From Paenibacillus glycinis (GTDB lineage: Bacteria > Bacillota > Bacilli > Paenibacillales > Paenibacillaceae): DNA of 64,000 nt. This document shows positions 31,055-39,965 of the stretch, in pieces. The stretch's first letter is position 1, and each line of letters opens with the position of its first letter. The stretch covers positions 1-64,000 of the forward strand of contig NZ_JAAAMV010000004.1 of the NCBI RefSeq assembly GCF_009909185.1, written 5' to 3'. The notes under the pieces were generated by a model that was not told where the DNA came from, made no database searches, and saw nothing but the letters and a program-made list of their open reading frames with translations. The position numbers and the translations under genes are program-made.

Positions 31055-32242
31055 CTATCCGCCTTCCCCTGCTTTATCCACGAGCGGCACCGCGAACACG
31101 AGCCGCGTTCCATGCTTCGCATCCAACCGCTCCGCCGTCAGCACGCCTTCGATGAGCTTCAGCCGGTCGCGCATCCCCTTCATGCCGTTGCAGCCGGCGG
31201 CGGCTTCATCCTTGCTCGGCAGGCCGACCCCGTCATCCTCGACCGTCAACCGCAGCCTGCCCGGCTCCCGCCGCAGCTCGACCGTGCATACGCTGGCCCG
31301 GCTGTGCTTCACGACGTTCGTGACCGACTCCCTTAGACACATGCCGAGAATGTTCTCTATCAGGGGAGAGGAACTCCGTGTCTCGGGATCGCTCCGCCCG
31401 TCATCGCCGGAATCCGCAGGCACTCCGGTTGCGAGGTCGCCGCGCTGCTCCAGCACGATACCCGCGGCGGCAAGAATTTGCTTGGCATGGTCGACTTCTT
31501 GGCCGATCGTCACCGCGTTCATGCCCGAGACCAGCTCGCGCACCTGCTTGAGCGCGGCGCGCGAGGTCATCTGAATATCCTTCACTTCCTGCGCGGCGCG
31601 CTCCGGATTTTTCCCGATCAGCTTCTCGGCCAGCTCGCTCTTGAGCGTGATCAGCGAAAGCGTGTGCCCGAGCGTGTCGTGCAGATCCCGCGAGATGCGC
31701 TGCCGTTCCTCGTTCTTGGACAGCCGCGCGATCTCCTCGTTGGCCAGGTTCAGCTTCATCCGCAGCTCCTTCGAACGCTGTCCCAGCTTGAAACCGACCG
31801 GCATGATGAGCATCACCAGCATGGCGGGCAGAAGCTGCACGAGCATATCCTGGTCGTTGTACACCTGGAAATGCGCGATCACGTACGTGAAAAACGAAAG
31901 CATGGCCGCGTACCCGACGACAAGGTCCCGCCGCTTCTTCAGCTGCCCGATGATCGGGGACGGGTAGAAGGCCAGGTAGACGCCGGTGGCATCGAACTTC
32001 AAGCAAAACAGCAGCGCGATCAATAGCAAACCGAGCACCGCGACCAGGCGAGGGCGTTCGTACAAGTAACCGCAGATGTACAAGGCTACGAACACCAGCA
32101 CGGCGCCGAGTCCTTCGACGATCTCGACGGCCGGCAGCTGAAATAACGACACGAGCGGAAACACCAGGTAGACGAGCCAGACCAGGGTAAAGACGAGAGG
32201 CGGTCCCTGGTAATTGGGCCGCCCGTTCAACCATTTGCGCAT
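31055..32242 (-). CDS. DesK-type sensor histidine kinase
   Basis: 395 residues. Four to five membrane helices span about 15-150 with almost no extracellular domain, suggesting sensing within the membrane. HisKA_3 dimerisation motif ISRDLHDTLGHTLSLI has His188; the ATPase domain (TVEDDGVGLPSKDEAAAG, NGMKGMRDRLKLIEG) follows an Asp/Ser-rich insert near 280-300. The stop lies four bases before the regulator start, so the pair is translationally coupled. Confidence 0.92.
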   Translation of the reverse strand: MRKWLNGRPNYQGPPLVFTLVWLVYLVFPLVSLFQLPAVEIVEGLGAVLVFVALYICGYLYERPRLVAVLGLLLIALLFCLKFDATGVYLAFYPSPIIGQLKKRRDLVVGYAAMLSFFTYVIAHFQVYNDQDMLVQLLPAMLVMLIMPVGFKLGQRSKELRMKLNLANEEIARLSKNEERQRISRDLHDTLGHTLSLITLKSELAEKLIGKNPERAAQEVKDIQMTSRAALKQVRELVSGMNAVTIGQEVDHAKQILAAAGIVLEQRGDLATGVPADSGDDGRSDPETRSSSPLIENILGMCLRESVTNVVKHSRASVCTVELRREPGRLRLTVEDDGVGLPSKDEAAAGCNGMKGMRDRLKLIEGVLTAERLDAKHGTRLVFAVPLVDKAGEGG

Positions 32243-32245
32243 GAA

Positions 32246-32998
32246 CTACACCGCTTCCTGCTTTCTCATGATATAAGAGGATACTACCATGAACACGACC
32301 ACGTATGCAGCCAAAATTCCGATGCCGCCCCAATCGAGCGCGCCGCCGGAAAGCATGTTCCACGCCCCCTGGCCGAGCCGGTACGTCGGCAGCGCCTTGG
32401 CGATATCCTGCATCGTCGCCGACATCGTCGTGACCGGCATCCACAAGCCGCCGAGCACGGACATCCCCATATACACGATCATGCTGATGACCTGCACCGC
32501 GTCCGGGTTGCGCATCGAGCCGAACAGCGTGCCGAGCGCCATGAACGACATGCCGCCGATCCAGATCCAAGCGCCGCAAGAGAGCCAAGTCGATACCGGC
32601 AGGTCGATATGCTTGCCGATGCCGCCGATCAAAAACATCATGACAATGATGAAGAGGTTGATCAGCGCCTGCGCGCCGATCTTCGAGACGATGTACGCCC
32701 ACGAAGGGAGCGGCGTGATCTTCAGCATCCGGATCCAGCCTTGGGAGCGCTCGCGGGCGAGCCGCATGCTGAAGGTAGTGAAGCTCGCGCCGATGATGCC
32801 ATAGCAGGTCATGGACATGAGGTAATAGGCATTGAAATTCGTGCCGGCGATATCCTGGTCCCCGATCGTGCTCGAGAAAAGGAAGTAGAAGATTACCGGC
32901 ATGATGACCGAGAAAATGACGAATCGTTTATTGCGGACCGTACGCAGCAACTCCGCCTTGCACTGGGCGACCGTCGCCCGAAGCATCGTTTGATTCAT
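32246..32998 (-). CDS. ABC-2 type transporter permease
   Basis: 250 residues, six predicted membrane helices, first at about 24-46 (FVIFSVIMPVIFYFLFS). Conserved features include the long loop RLARERSQGWIRMLKITPLP. Partner of the ATPase encoded 50 bp upstream. Such pairs export antibiotics or lipids and often confer self-resistance when linked to a two-component system. Its stop is three bases before the kinase start. Confidence 0.9.
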   Translation of the reverse strand: MNQTMLRATVAQCKAELLRTVRNKRFVIFSVIMPVIFYFLFSSTIGDQDIAGTNFNAYYLMSMTCYGIIGASFTTFSMRLARERSQGWIRMLKITPLPSWAYIVSKIGAQALINLFIIVMMFLIGGIGKHIDLPVSTWLSCGAWIWIGGMSFMALGTLFGSMRNPDAVQVISMIVYMGMSVLGGLWMPVTTMSATMQDIAKALPTYRLGQGAWNMLSGGALDWGGIGILAAYVVVFMVVSSYIMRKQEAV

Positions 32999-33048
32999 TT
33001 GTATTCATCCCCTTATAAGTGGTGGTGTATGCGATTCGGCCGGGCCGA

Positions 33049-33939
33049 CTAATTGGCCTGCTGAACGAGCGCTTGGAACGCGTCTTCCAGACCGCCGCTA
33101 TGAATCTCGATATCGCGCATGTCGAACTTGCCTTCGACGAGCGCGCGGATCAGCCGGTCGGTGTCGGTGCCGAACACCTTTACTTTGCGTCCGCTCCATT
33201 CCACGTCCGTGACGCTCGGCAGCGCGAGCAGCGCCTCCGTCTTGACCGTCGGCCCCGCTACGAACGAGATGACGCGTCCGGTCGTTTCCGATTTGATCTC
33301 GCCCGGCGTGCCGTCGGCGATGATCTTGCCGTTGTTGATCACGACGATGCGGTCCGCGACGCTGTCCGCTTCGTCCAGGTAGTGCGTCGTGAGCACGATC
33401 GTCCGGCCTTTGCCCGCCATGGCGCGCACCGTATCCCAGAACAGCTGGCGGGAGGTGACGTCCATCCCGACCGTCGGCTCGTCGAGGAAGATGACCTCGG
33501 GATCGCCGGCCAGCGCCAGCGCGAAGCCGAGGCGGCGCTGCTGCCCGCCGGAGAGCGAGGAAGCCATCTTATCCTTCTCGGCCTCCAGGTTGGACACTTT
33601 GAGCAAGTACGCGAGCGGGAGCGGCTTCTCGTAATAGCTGCGGAACAGATTGATGCTCTCGCCGACCTTCAAGCCGTCGATGACGCTCACGTCCTGCAGC
33701 ATCGCGCCGATCCGGTCGCGGACGCGGGTGTCGCCCGGGTCGCCGCCGAGCAGCTTCACCGTGCCCATGGTCGGCTTGTGCAGGCCGAGAATCATCGATA
33801 CCGTCGTCGTCTTGCCCGCGCCGTTCGGACCGAGCAGCGCCACGACCGTGCCTTCCGCGATCGAGAGCGTCAAGTTGTCGACGGCCTTCTTGTCCTTGTA
33901 GATCTTGCTTACGCCGTTAAGCTGAATCGCTGCTTTCAT
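33049..33939 (-). CDS. ABC transporter ATP-binding protein
   Basis: 296 residues from ATG 33939 (behind AAGGAG). Walker A GPNGAGKTT, Q-loop MLQDVSVIDGL, signature SLSGGQQRR, Walker B EVIFLDEPTVGMD and switch His in VLTTHYLDEAD are intact. A C-terminal extension of about 80 residues resembles that of the DrrA/CcmA-type drug exporter ATPases. First gene of the operon with ABC-2 permease, kinase and regulator. Confidence 0.93.
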   Translation of the reverse strand: MKAAIQLNGVSKIYKDKKAVDNLTLSIAEGTVVALLGPNGAGKTTTVSMILGLHKPTMGTVKLLGGDPGDTRVRDRIGAMLQDVSVIDGLKVGESINLFRSYYEKPLPLAYLLKVSNLEAEKDKMASSLSGGQQRRLGFALALAGDPEVIFLDEPTVGMDVTSRQLFWDTVRAMAGKGRTIVLTTHYLDEADSVADRIVVINNGKIIADGTPGEIKSETTGRVISFVAGPTVKTEALLALPSVTDVEWSGRKVKVFGTDTDRLIRALVEGKFDMRDIEIHSGGLEDAFQALVQQAN

Positions 33940-33975
33940 GCATCGTTCACTCCTTGTCGTCTTTCTGATGTCCTC

Positions 33976-34042
33976 ATTGTACCCCGCGGCATGGCCGGCC
34001 CGGTATGCATGAATGTAATGCGTTTCGCATGACAATTGTCAT
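33976..34042 (-). promoter_or_regulatory. Operon promoter with ATGACAATTGTCAT operator
   Basis: ATGACAATTGTCAT (34029-34042) is a perfect 14-bp palindrome. On the minus strand a -10 (TACAAT, 33981-33976) lies about 50 bases downstream with no good -35. This is the layout expected for activation by a NarL-type regulator, probably the one in this operon. Confidence 0.5.
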
Positions 34043-34065
34043 CCGGCTGACGCCACGACTGTAAC

Positions 34066-34094
34066 TTGACGATTTACATTTATAGGTGTATAAT
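34066..34094 (+). promoter_or_regulatory. Consensus sigma-A promoter reading right
   Basis: TTGACG, 17-bp spacer, TATAAT. The transcript would enter 34100-34370, which is A+T-rich and holds no recognisable gene. An open frame starting with TTG at 34136 has no ribosome binding site and resembles nothing I know. The rest of the 33940-34432 gap shows only the flanking operator and terminator. Confidence 0.6.
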
Positions 34095-34370
34095 TTATAT
34101 TTGTATCAAGTGTAACCTCTGGTTTTTTCCTCGGATTGATCGTGATTTACCCTCCAAAATCACCAACAGTTAATTTTCCTTTTAAACACGGCTGCTTGAA
34201 GGAACACGGATTCACACTGGCGCGGTCGAGGAACCGCAAGGACGTTAGAGAGGTTAGGGCTTTCGTTGCTTTCGTGCATGATTTAGTTATGAAAGTAGGA
34301 AGACATTGGCGGTTACGCTTACCATACAGGGCAGTGCTGCAGGAATACCGGCGCTATGCCCCGCAAACGC

Positions 34371-34406
34371 AAAAACAGACCCCCGCTTCGGGACGAAGCG
34401 GGGGTC
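34371..34406 (-). terminator. Intrinsic terminator of the EamA gene
   Basis: CCCCCGCTTCG-TCC-CGAAGCGGGGG followed by TCTGTTTTT on the minus strand, about 27 bp after the permease stop. Confidence 0.9.
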
Positions 34407-34432
34407 GTCCAATTTCCGGGGACTTTATTGAC

Positions 34433-35347
34433 TTATTGCAGAACGGCCGTCGGCGCCCTGCGCTCCAGGCTGATCCAGACCAAACCCGCCGCCATGAACG
34501 CCGTCCCGACGAGCTGCCAGCCGCTGACCGATTCGTCGAAGAACAGGTAACCGGCCGCGACTGCGGATGCCGGCACCACGTACCGGAAGAAATTCGCCCG
34601 CGCGGCGCCGATCTTGAACATGCCGGCATTCCAGACGATGAACGCGAAGACCGTGCAGACGAAGACGTTGAAGAGGATGGCCGTGTATTCGCTGCCGCCT
34701 AGCGCAGTCCACGAGACCTTGCCCCAGGACGGGAGCGTCAGCGGGAACATGAACACGACGCCGAACGCGGTGTACCAGGTGCTGACGCGCAGCGCGGAGT
34801 ACTGCCTCATGAGCGGCATGCAGGCGAGATTGAACGACGCGCCGACGATGCTGACGCCGAACGCCAGCAGATTGCCGAGCATGTTCCCGGACGAGACGTC
34901 AAAGCCTTCCCCGCCGCCGAGAATCACGAAGCATACGCCGATGATCGCGGCGATGCCGCCGGTCACGAGCCGGGACGTGATCCGCTCGCGCAGGAAGAAC
35001 GGCCCGAACAGCGCGGCGAAGATCGGCCAAGGCGCGACGTTCAGCAGCGACGCGTTCGCGAGCGTCGTGTACTTAATGGAGTACATGACCGCGATCTCGA
35101 GTCCCGTGATGCCGACCAAGCCGAGCACCGCCAGCCGCAGCAGCGTCTTCGCGGGCATGCCGACGTTGCCTTCCTTCAGCTTCAGCAGCAGGAAGAAGAA
35201 CGGCAGCGCCAGCGAGAAGCGCAGGAAGGCGAACAGCACCGGATCGAACGTCTCCATCCCTTTGCGCGATACCCCGAAATTCGCTCCCCAGATCGCGGCC
35301 ACGACCGCCAGCCCGACATAGTACACCCATCTGCGCTCTTGTCTCAT
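34433..35347 (-). CDS. EamA-family (DMT superfamily) transporter
   Basis: 304 residues from ATG 35347, with ten predicted membrane helices in two five-helix repeats (VGLAVVAAIWGANFGVSRKGM begins the first). The family exports amino acids or other metabolites; substrate unknown. A longer frame to 35425 lacks a usable start. The nearest ribosome site (GGAG) is about 14 bases from the ATG, so initiation may be weak. It follows the PadR gene on the same strand but a terminator lies between. Confidence 0.9.
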   Translation of the reverse strand: MRQERRWVYYVGLAVVAAIWGANFGVSRKGMETFDPVLFAFLRFSLALPFFFLLLKLKEGNVGMPAKTLLRLAVLGLVGITGLEIAVMYSIKYTTLANASLLNVAPWPIFAALFGPFFLRERITSRLVTGGIAAIIGVCFVILGGGEGFDVSSGNMLGNLLAFGVSIVGASFNLACMPLMRQYSALRVSTWYTAFGVVFMFPLTLPSWGKVSWTALGGSEYTAILFNVFVCTVFAFIVWNAGMFKIGAARANFFRYVVPASAVAAGYLFFDESVSGWQLVGTAFMAAGLVWISLERRAPTAVLQ

Positions 35348-35428
35348 GAATGGTCCGGTCTCCGTTCCATAGGATGGATTTGGATAATCTGACAACAGTG
35401 TGACGGATTCCGCGCGGAAATACAATAC

Positions 35429-35460
35429 AAAAAAATCGACCTCCCTCGCGGGAGGCCGAT
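35429..35460 (-). terminator. Intrinsic terminator of the PadR gene
   Basis: ATCGGCCTCCC-GCGA-GGGAGGTCGAT followed by seven T residues on the minus strand. It separates the PadR transcript from the EamA gene. Confidence 0.85.
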
Positions 35461-35609
35461 CCTCTATGGCAGCTTAAAACGCCCGACTGCGGATTGATTG
35501 CGAAACGCGCGGGCCTGGTTGAACCCGACACCGTCCGGGCTGCGGTCCGCGCGCCGGCTACGGGTAAACGAGCTCAACGGCCAGCCGATACCCATGCTCG
35601 GATCCGCAC

Positions 35610-36176
35610 TTACGGATGGTCCGGCGTCTGCGCCGACGAGGGCTTGAACAACGGCAAGGACCAATCGAGCCAGTCGATCTCCTCCCGGACCATACGCACC
35701 TTCCGCTGATGGAGCAGGTAGCGGCCGAACTGCTTGGAAGCGATGTCGGTCACGGGGATCCCCGGTTCCTCTTCCATCAGCTTGATGCTCTCCTCCAATC
35801 GGTGCAGCCTTGCGACCAGCGCTTCCCGCCGTTCCAAGAACAGGTCGCGTCCCGCTTCGGGATCGACGAGGCCGATCGCGTAGATCTTGATGAGGAACTC
35901 GTCGCGCTCCGTGCTGTCGGTCGGCGGTTGTTCCCGGATCCACTCCCGGAGCGCGTCGATCCCCGAATCCGTGATGCTGTAGAGCTTTTTGTCCGGCTTG
36001 CCGGTCTGGCCGATCAGCTCGAACGTGACCAAGCCTTCCTTCTCCAGCTTCGCGAGCAGCGGGTAAATCTGGCTGTGCTGCGCCTGCCAGAACAGCTTCA
36101 GCAGCTTCATGAGCTCATAGCCCGAGCAGGGCTTGCGCGCCAGCATGCCGAGCAAGGCATAAGCTAAAGCGATCAT
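35610..36176 (-). CDS. PadR-family transcriptional regulator
   Basis: 188 residues. The N-terminal winged helix (ALLGMLARKPCSGYELMKLLK, SQIYPLLAKLEKEGLVTFE) is followed by a helical Vir-type C-terminal domain (ALVARLHRLEESIKLMEEE) of the long PadR subfamily, which dimerises. These repress transporter or detoxification genes until a phenolic or drug ligand binds. A perfect palindrome 29 bp upstream of its start suggests autorepression. Confidence 0.92.
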   Translation of the reverse strand: MIALAYALLGMLARKPCSGYELMKLLKLFWQAQHSQIYPLLAKLEKEGLVTFELIGQTGKPDKKLYSITDSGIDALREWIREQPPTDSTERDEFLIKIYAIGLVDPEAGRDLFLERREALVARLHRLEESIKLMEEEPGIPVTDIASKQFGRYLLHQRKVRMVREEIDWLDWSLPLFKPSSAQTPDHP

Positions 36177-36204
36177 CTATGGGATCCTCCTATGCATGCG
36201 CACT

Positions 36205-36218
36205 CTTTTGTACAAAAG
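36205..36218. promoter_or_regulatory. Perfect palindrome, likely PadR operator
   Basis: CTTTTGTACAAAAG is a 14-bp perfect palindrome placed just upstream of the PadR start, within the divergent gap to the small membrane protein gene. It fits autorepression by PadR. Confidence 0.5.
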
Positions 36219-36350
36219 CGTACCATAAATCGGCGCGAAACGCATATATATGCGGCAGCGGCGGGCGCCGGGTACCATGAAAGTTAGAACTCCCCCGCTT
36301 CGTCCGGCGGCGGTACGATGGGATCAACCCTTCATGCAGGAGTGATTCCC

Positions 36351-36869
36351 GTGACGCTGCCCGTAAATTCGTTGTCCGAAGCCGTCAAGCCTTGGTTGTG
36401 CCGTAAACTGACTTGCGCTGCCATATCAACGGTCGTGGTCGCCTCGTGTTGGGCAGCCGTTTATAACGCCGGAGGCTCGGATGGTTATGGGCCGGAATCG
36501 ATCGCCGATTGGCTCGGCAAAGCCTCCGCGCTGCTGCTTTACGTCACGCCCGTTTATTATCTCTACGGCGTGCCCACTTCCATGCTCGTCGAATTCGCGC
36601 TGTTCGGGCTGCGGAAGCGAAAATGGCCGCACCGCGTCCTGTCCCTCTGCGCCCATGTCTGCTTCGGGTGGCTGCTTCCCGCGATGTTTTTCGGCCTTGC
36701 TCACGAGACGTTCGGCCGGGTAGGCATGGCGTGCGCCGCCGCGTTCTTCCTCGTCGATATCGCCTTGTCGGCGCGCGGCAGGGATTTCGAAGCCTCCCAT
36801 GCCGTGCTCGCTTTCATTTTCCTCCCGCTGACGCTGTTTTTCATCGCAATAATTGGCATAAATTTGTAA
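36351..36869 (+). CDS. Small multi-pass membrane protein, unknown function
   Basis: 172 residues from GTG 36351, eight bases behind AGGAG; an in-frame start at 36318 has no such site. Five hydrophobic segments are visible: VVVASCWAAVYNAG, ASALLLYVTPVYYLYGV, VLSLCAHVCFGWLLPAMFFGL, VGMACAAAFFLVDIAL and AVLAFIFLPLTLFFIAIIGI. No family recognised. Divergent from padR, so possibly under its control. Confidence 0.7.
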   Translation: MTLPVNSLSEAVKPWLCRKLTCAAISTVVVASCWAAVYNAGGSDGYGPESIADWLGKASALLLYVTPVYYLYGVPTSMLVEFALFGLRKRKWPHRVLSLCAHVCFGWLLPAMFFGLAHETFGRVGMACAAAFFLVDIALSARGRDFEASHAVLAFIFLPLTLFFIAIIGINL

Positions 36870-37003
36870 TTCTTGCATTGCCTTGATTGCGCTTTCTTGC
36901 TAAGATTAACCTTAGATGAGGCTTGCGACTTAGATGAAGCTAAGCGATCAGCCGATGCCGCACGATACGGAACCGGTTCTGCGGGCAAAACGAGGTGCAG
37001 GGC

Positions 37004-37369
37004 ATGAACAAGGCCGAAGCGGAATTCAGCAACCTGGTCAAAGCATACCGCAAACGGCACATGGGCAAAGGCCCCGGCCGCATTACGACGACCTTCTGCA
37101 AGCATTGGGCGATCTGCGAGATGGAAGGCAACCTGTCGCCGGTGGAGAAGTTCATCGCGACGGCGAGCGACGGCAAGCAGATGCTGCGCGAAGCCCGCAC
37201 GCAGTGGGTGAAGGACATTTACCGCAACCATCCGCCGGTCGAGATGGAGGCGCTGCTCGGCGCGCGCTATCTGGAGCTGTACGTGGATATCGATATTGAC
37301 AAGGACTTCGGCATGTCGATCTTCGTGTTCGATCAGGACATCGAGCGCAAATTCGGCAGCAGCCGTTAA
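37004..37369 (+). CDS. MpsC-like (DUF2294) protein
   Basis: 121 residues from ATG 37004, seven bases behind GAGGTG. It matches the small DUF2294/Na-Nap family: KAEAEFSNLVKAYRKRHMGKGP, WAICEMEGNLSPVEKF and ARTQWVKDIYR. MpsC in staphylococci belongs to a bicarbonate or cation translocating system (MpsABC); MpsA and MpsB are not encoded here. It lies about 200 bp ahead of the molybdoenzyme gene, same strand. A shared role in formate/bicarbonate balance is inference only. Confidence 0.75.
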   Translation: MNKAEAEFSNLVKAYRKRHMGKGPGRITTTFCKHWAICEMEGNLSPVEKFIATASDGKQMLREARTQWVKDIYRNHPPVEMEALLGARYLELYVDIDIDKDFGMSIFVFDQDIERKFGSSR

Positions 37370-37573
37370 TTGAGGCGTGTTGGCGCTTGGCAGCGAACCT
37401 GCGAGAGACGAACCGCGTTCGAGACGTTTTTTTCTTGGCTGATGAAACGCCGGCTTCCTGCAAAGGGACGCCGCCGCGGGCTTCATTCGAAAGAAAAAAC
37501 CGGCTCGGCGCGGTTTTTCGTTTCTCCCGGCCGAATGCCGGGGCAAGACGCGATTACAAGGAGGTTCGTTCCA

Positions 37574-39961
37574 ATGGGGAAAACGAAGCATACGGGACCG
37601 ATCAAATTGCCCAGCCGGCCGGATCCCAAGCTGTGGGTCAGCAAAATGCCGTTCGGGCTCGGAAAGGTGAAGCCGCATCATATCCGCGACACGCTGAAGG
37701 TGATGGCGGAGAACCGCGACAATCTGCCGTACGCCTACCGCATCCTGACGCAGGGCGTTTGCGACGGCTGCGCGCTCGGCGTGTCCGGCCTCTACGACCG
37801 GACGCTCGCCGGTCCGCATGTCTGCACGACGCGCCTGAATTTGCTGCGGCTGAACACGATGCCCGCGATCAAGCCCGCCGTGCTCCATGCGGATATCGAC
37901 GAGCTGCGCAAGATGGACAGCGCGGCGCTGCGGAAGCTCGGCCGTCTGCCTTACCCGCTCATTCGGCGAAAAGGCGAACGGCATTTCAGCCGGCTGTCGT
38001 GGGACGAGGCGCTGGACGCGATCGTTGCCCGGATCCGCGCCATCGACCCGAAGCAGCTGGCCTTCTACCTGACGGCGCGCGGCATCACGAACGAGTCGTA
38101 TTACGCCGCGGCCAAGGTCGCCCGTTTCCTCGGCACGAACAATATCGACAACGCGTCGCGCATCTGCCACTCCCCGTCCAAGACCGCGCTCAAGCGGTCG
38201 GTCGGCATCGGCGCCTCGAGCTGCAACTACAAGGATTGGATCGGCACCGACGTGCTCGTCTTCTGGGGCAGCGTCGCTGCGAACAACCAGCCGGTCTCCA
38301 CCAAATACATGTACGCGGCGAAGCGAAAAGGAACGCGGATCATCGTGATCAACCCGTACCGGGAGCCGGCGATGGACGGCTACTGGGTGCCCTCCATCGC
38401 GGAGTCGGCGCTGTTCGGGACGCGAATCGCCGACGATTTCTACCAGGTCAACATCGGCGGGGATATCGCCTTCATGCAGGGCGTCATGAAGCATTGGTTC
38501 GACATGGAGGCGGAGCGGCCCGGCTCCGCGATCGACCGCGCGTTCGTGCGCGAGCACGTCAACGGCTACGATGCGCTGCGCGGGCATGTGCTTCGCCAGG
38601 ACTGGGCGCAGCTGGAGCGCTCCTCCGGCCTGTCCCGCGCGCGAATGGCCGAGTTCGCCGAGCTGCTGGCGGCGTCGAAGTCCGGCGTCTTCGTCTGGAG
38701 CATGGGGCTGACGCAGCACCGATTCGGCACCGACAACATCTCGCAGGTCGCCAACCTGGCGCTGCTACGCGGCTTCCTCGGCCGCGAGCACTGCGGGCTC
38801 ATGCCGATTCGCGGCCATAGCGGCGTGCAGGGCTCCGGCGAGATGGGGGCCGATCCGTTCAGCCTGCCGGGCGGCGAGTTCGCGGGCATGAACATTCCGC
38901 GCATGGAGAGCATCTGGGGCTTTCCGCTGCCGAAATGGCAGGGCGATATCGTCGGCGTGACCTTGGAGAACGCGATGCTCCCGGAAGACCACGAACGGAA
39001 GCTCAAGCTGTTCTACACCTCCGGCGGCAATTTCCTGGAGACGATGCCGGATCCGGACTTCGTCCGCGCCTGCCTGGAGGCGGTCGATATCCGCGTCCAT
39101 CAGGATATCGTCCTGAATACGTCGACGCTGGCCGACGCGCGGGAAGCGGTCATCGTGCTGCCGGCCATGACCCGCTACGAGCAGCCGGGGGGCGGCACGT
39201 CCACCTCGACGGAACGGATGGTGTATTTCTCGCCGGAGATCGACGGTCCGCGCATCGGCGAAGCCCGCGCGGAGTGGCAGATCTACTGCGATCTGGCGGC
39301 GCGGGTCTACCCGGAGCGCGCCAAATCGGTCACGTTCCGGAGCGCCCATGCCCTGCGCTCGGAGATCGCGCTCGCCGCGCCGAATTACGACGGCGTTCAG
39401 TTCCTGAAAAACCGCGGCGACGTATTCCAATGGGGCGGCGCTTGGCTCTGCGAGGGCGGCGTCTGCCCGACGCGGGACGGCCGCGGCCAGCTGCTGCCGA
39501 TCGAGCTGCCGGAGCTGCGCAAGCCGGAGGGCCATTTCTACGTCACCTCCCGCCGCGGCAAGCAGTTCAATTCCATGATCTACAGCAGCACCGATCCCTT
39601 CAACGCGGCCGACCGGTACGACGTGCTGATGCATCCGAACGACGGCGCCAAGCACGCCATCAAGGAAGGCGACGCCGTCGTGCTCTACAACGGCTCCGGC
39701 ACGTTCCACGGCAGGGCCAAGTTCGCCTCCATCGCCGCCGGCAACCTGGAGCTGTATTGGCCGGAATGCAATGCCTTGATGCCGAAGAAGGTGTACGAAC
39801 CCCATGCCGGCATACCGGAATACAATACGGCGGTCGTGATGGAGCGGGCGGATACGTTCCACGCGCTGAAGGATACCCGTTACGTGGAAAAAAGAATCGC
39901 GGAGCTGGATCATGAGCTGGACGGGGACGAGGAGCCGCCGGCCGAATCAGGGAGGAGATGA
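37574..39961 (+). CDS. FdhF/YdeP-family molybdopterin oxidoreductase
   Basis: 795 residues from ATG 37574 behind AAGGAGG. The N-terminal Cys set VCDGCALG (Cys63, Cys66) and HVCTTR (Cys84) may hold an Fe-S cluster. Molybdopterin-binding regions include LSWDEALDAIVARIR, TDVLVFWGSVAANNQPVSTKY, GHSGVQGSGEMGADPF and the C-terminal dinucleotide domain YVTSRRGKQFNSMIY. The family (TIGR01701-type alpha subunit) is related to formate dehydrogenase H, but the true substrate of most members is unknown. fdhD starts five bases after the stop, which supports a formate-dehydrogenase-like function. Confidence 0.9.
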   Translation: MGKTKHTGPIKLPSRPDPKLWVSKMPFGLGKVKPHHIRDTLKVMAENRDNLPYAYRILTQGVCDGCALGVSGLYDRTLAGPHVCTTRLNLLRLNTMPAIKPAVLHADIDELRKMDSAALRKLGRLPYPLIRRKGERHFSRLSWDEALDAIVARIRAIDPKQLAFYLTARGITNESYYAAAKVARFLGTNNIDNASRICHSPSKTALKRSVGIGASSCNYKDWIGTDVLVFWGSVAANNQPVSTKYMYAAKRKGTRIIVINPYREPAMDGYWVPSIAESALFGTRIADDFYQVNIGGDIAFMQGVMKHWFDMEAERPGSAIDRAFVREHVNGYDALRGHVLRQDWAQLERSSGLSRARMAEFAELLAASKSGVFVWSMGLTQHRFGTDNISQVANLALLRGFLGREHCGLMPIRGHSGVQGSGEMGADPFSLPGGEFAGMNIPRMESIWGFPLPKWQGDIVGVTLENAMLPEDHERKLKLFYTSGGNFLETMPDPDFVRACLEAVDIRVHQDIVLNTSTLADAREAVIVLPAMTRYEQPGGGTSTSTERMVYFSPEIDGPRIGEARAEWQIYCDLAARVYPERAKSVTFRSAHALRSEIALAAPNYDGVQFLKNRGDVFQWGGAWLCEGGVCPTRDGRGQLLPIELPELRKPEGHFYVTSRRGKQFNSMIYSSTDPFNAADRYDVLMHPNDGAKHAIKEGDAVVLYNGSGTFHGRAKFASIAAGNLELYWPECNALMPKKVYEPHAGIPEYNTAVVMERADTFHALKDTRYVEKRIAELDHELDGDEEPPAESGRR

Positions 39962-39965
39962 CGGC

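Noticed and set aside
34136-34702. Frame of 188 codons starting with TTG
   Set aside because: No ribosome binding site, runs through a terminator hairpin and antisense into the EamA gene; unlike known proteins.
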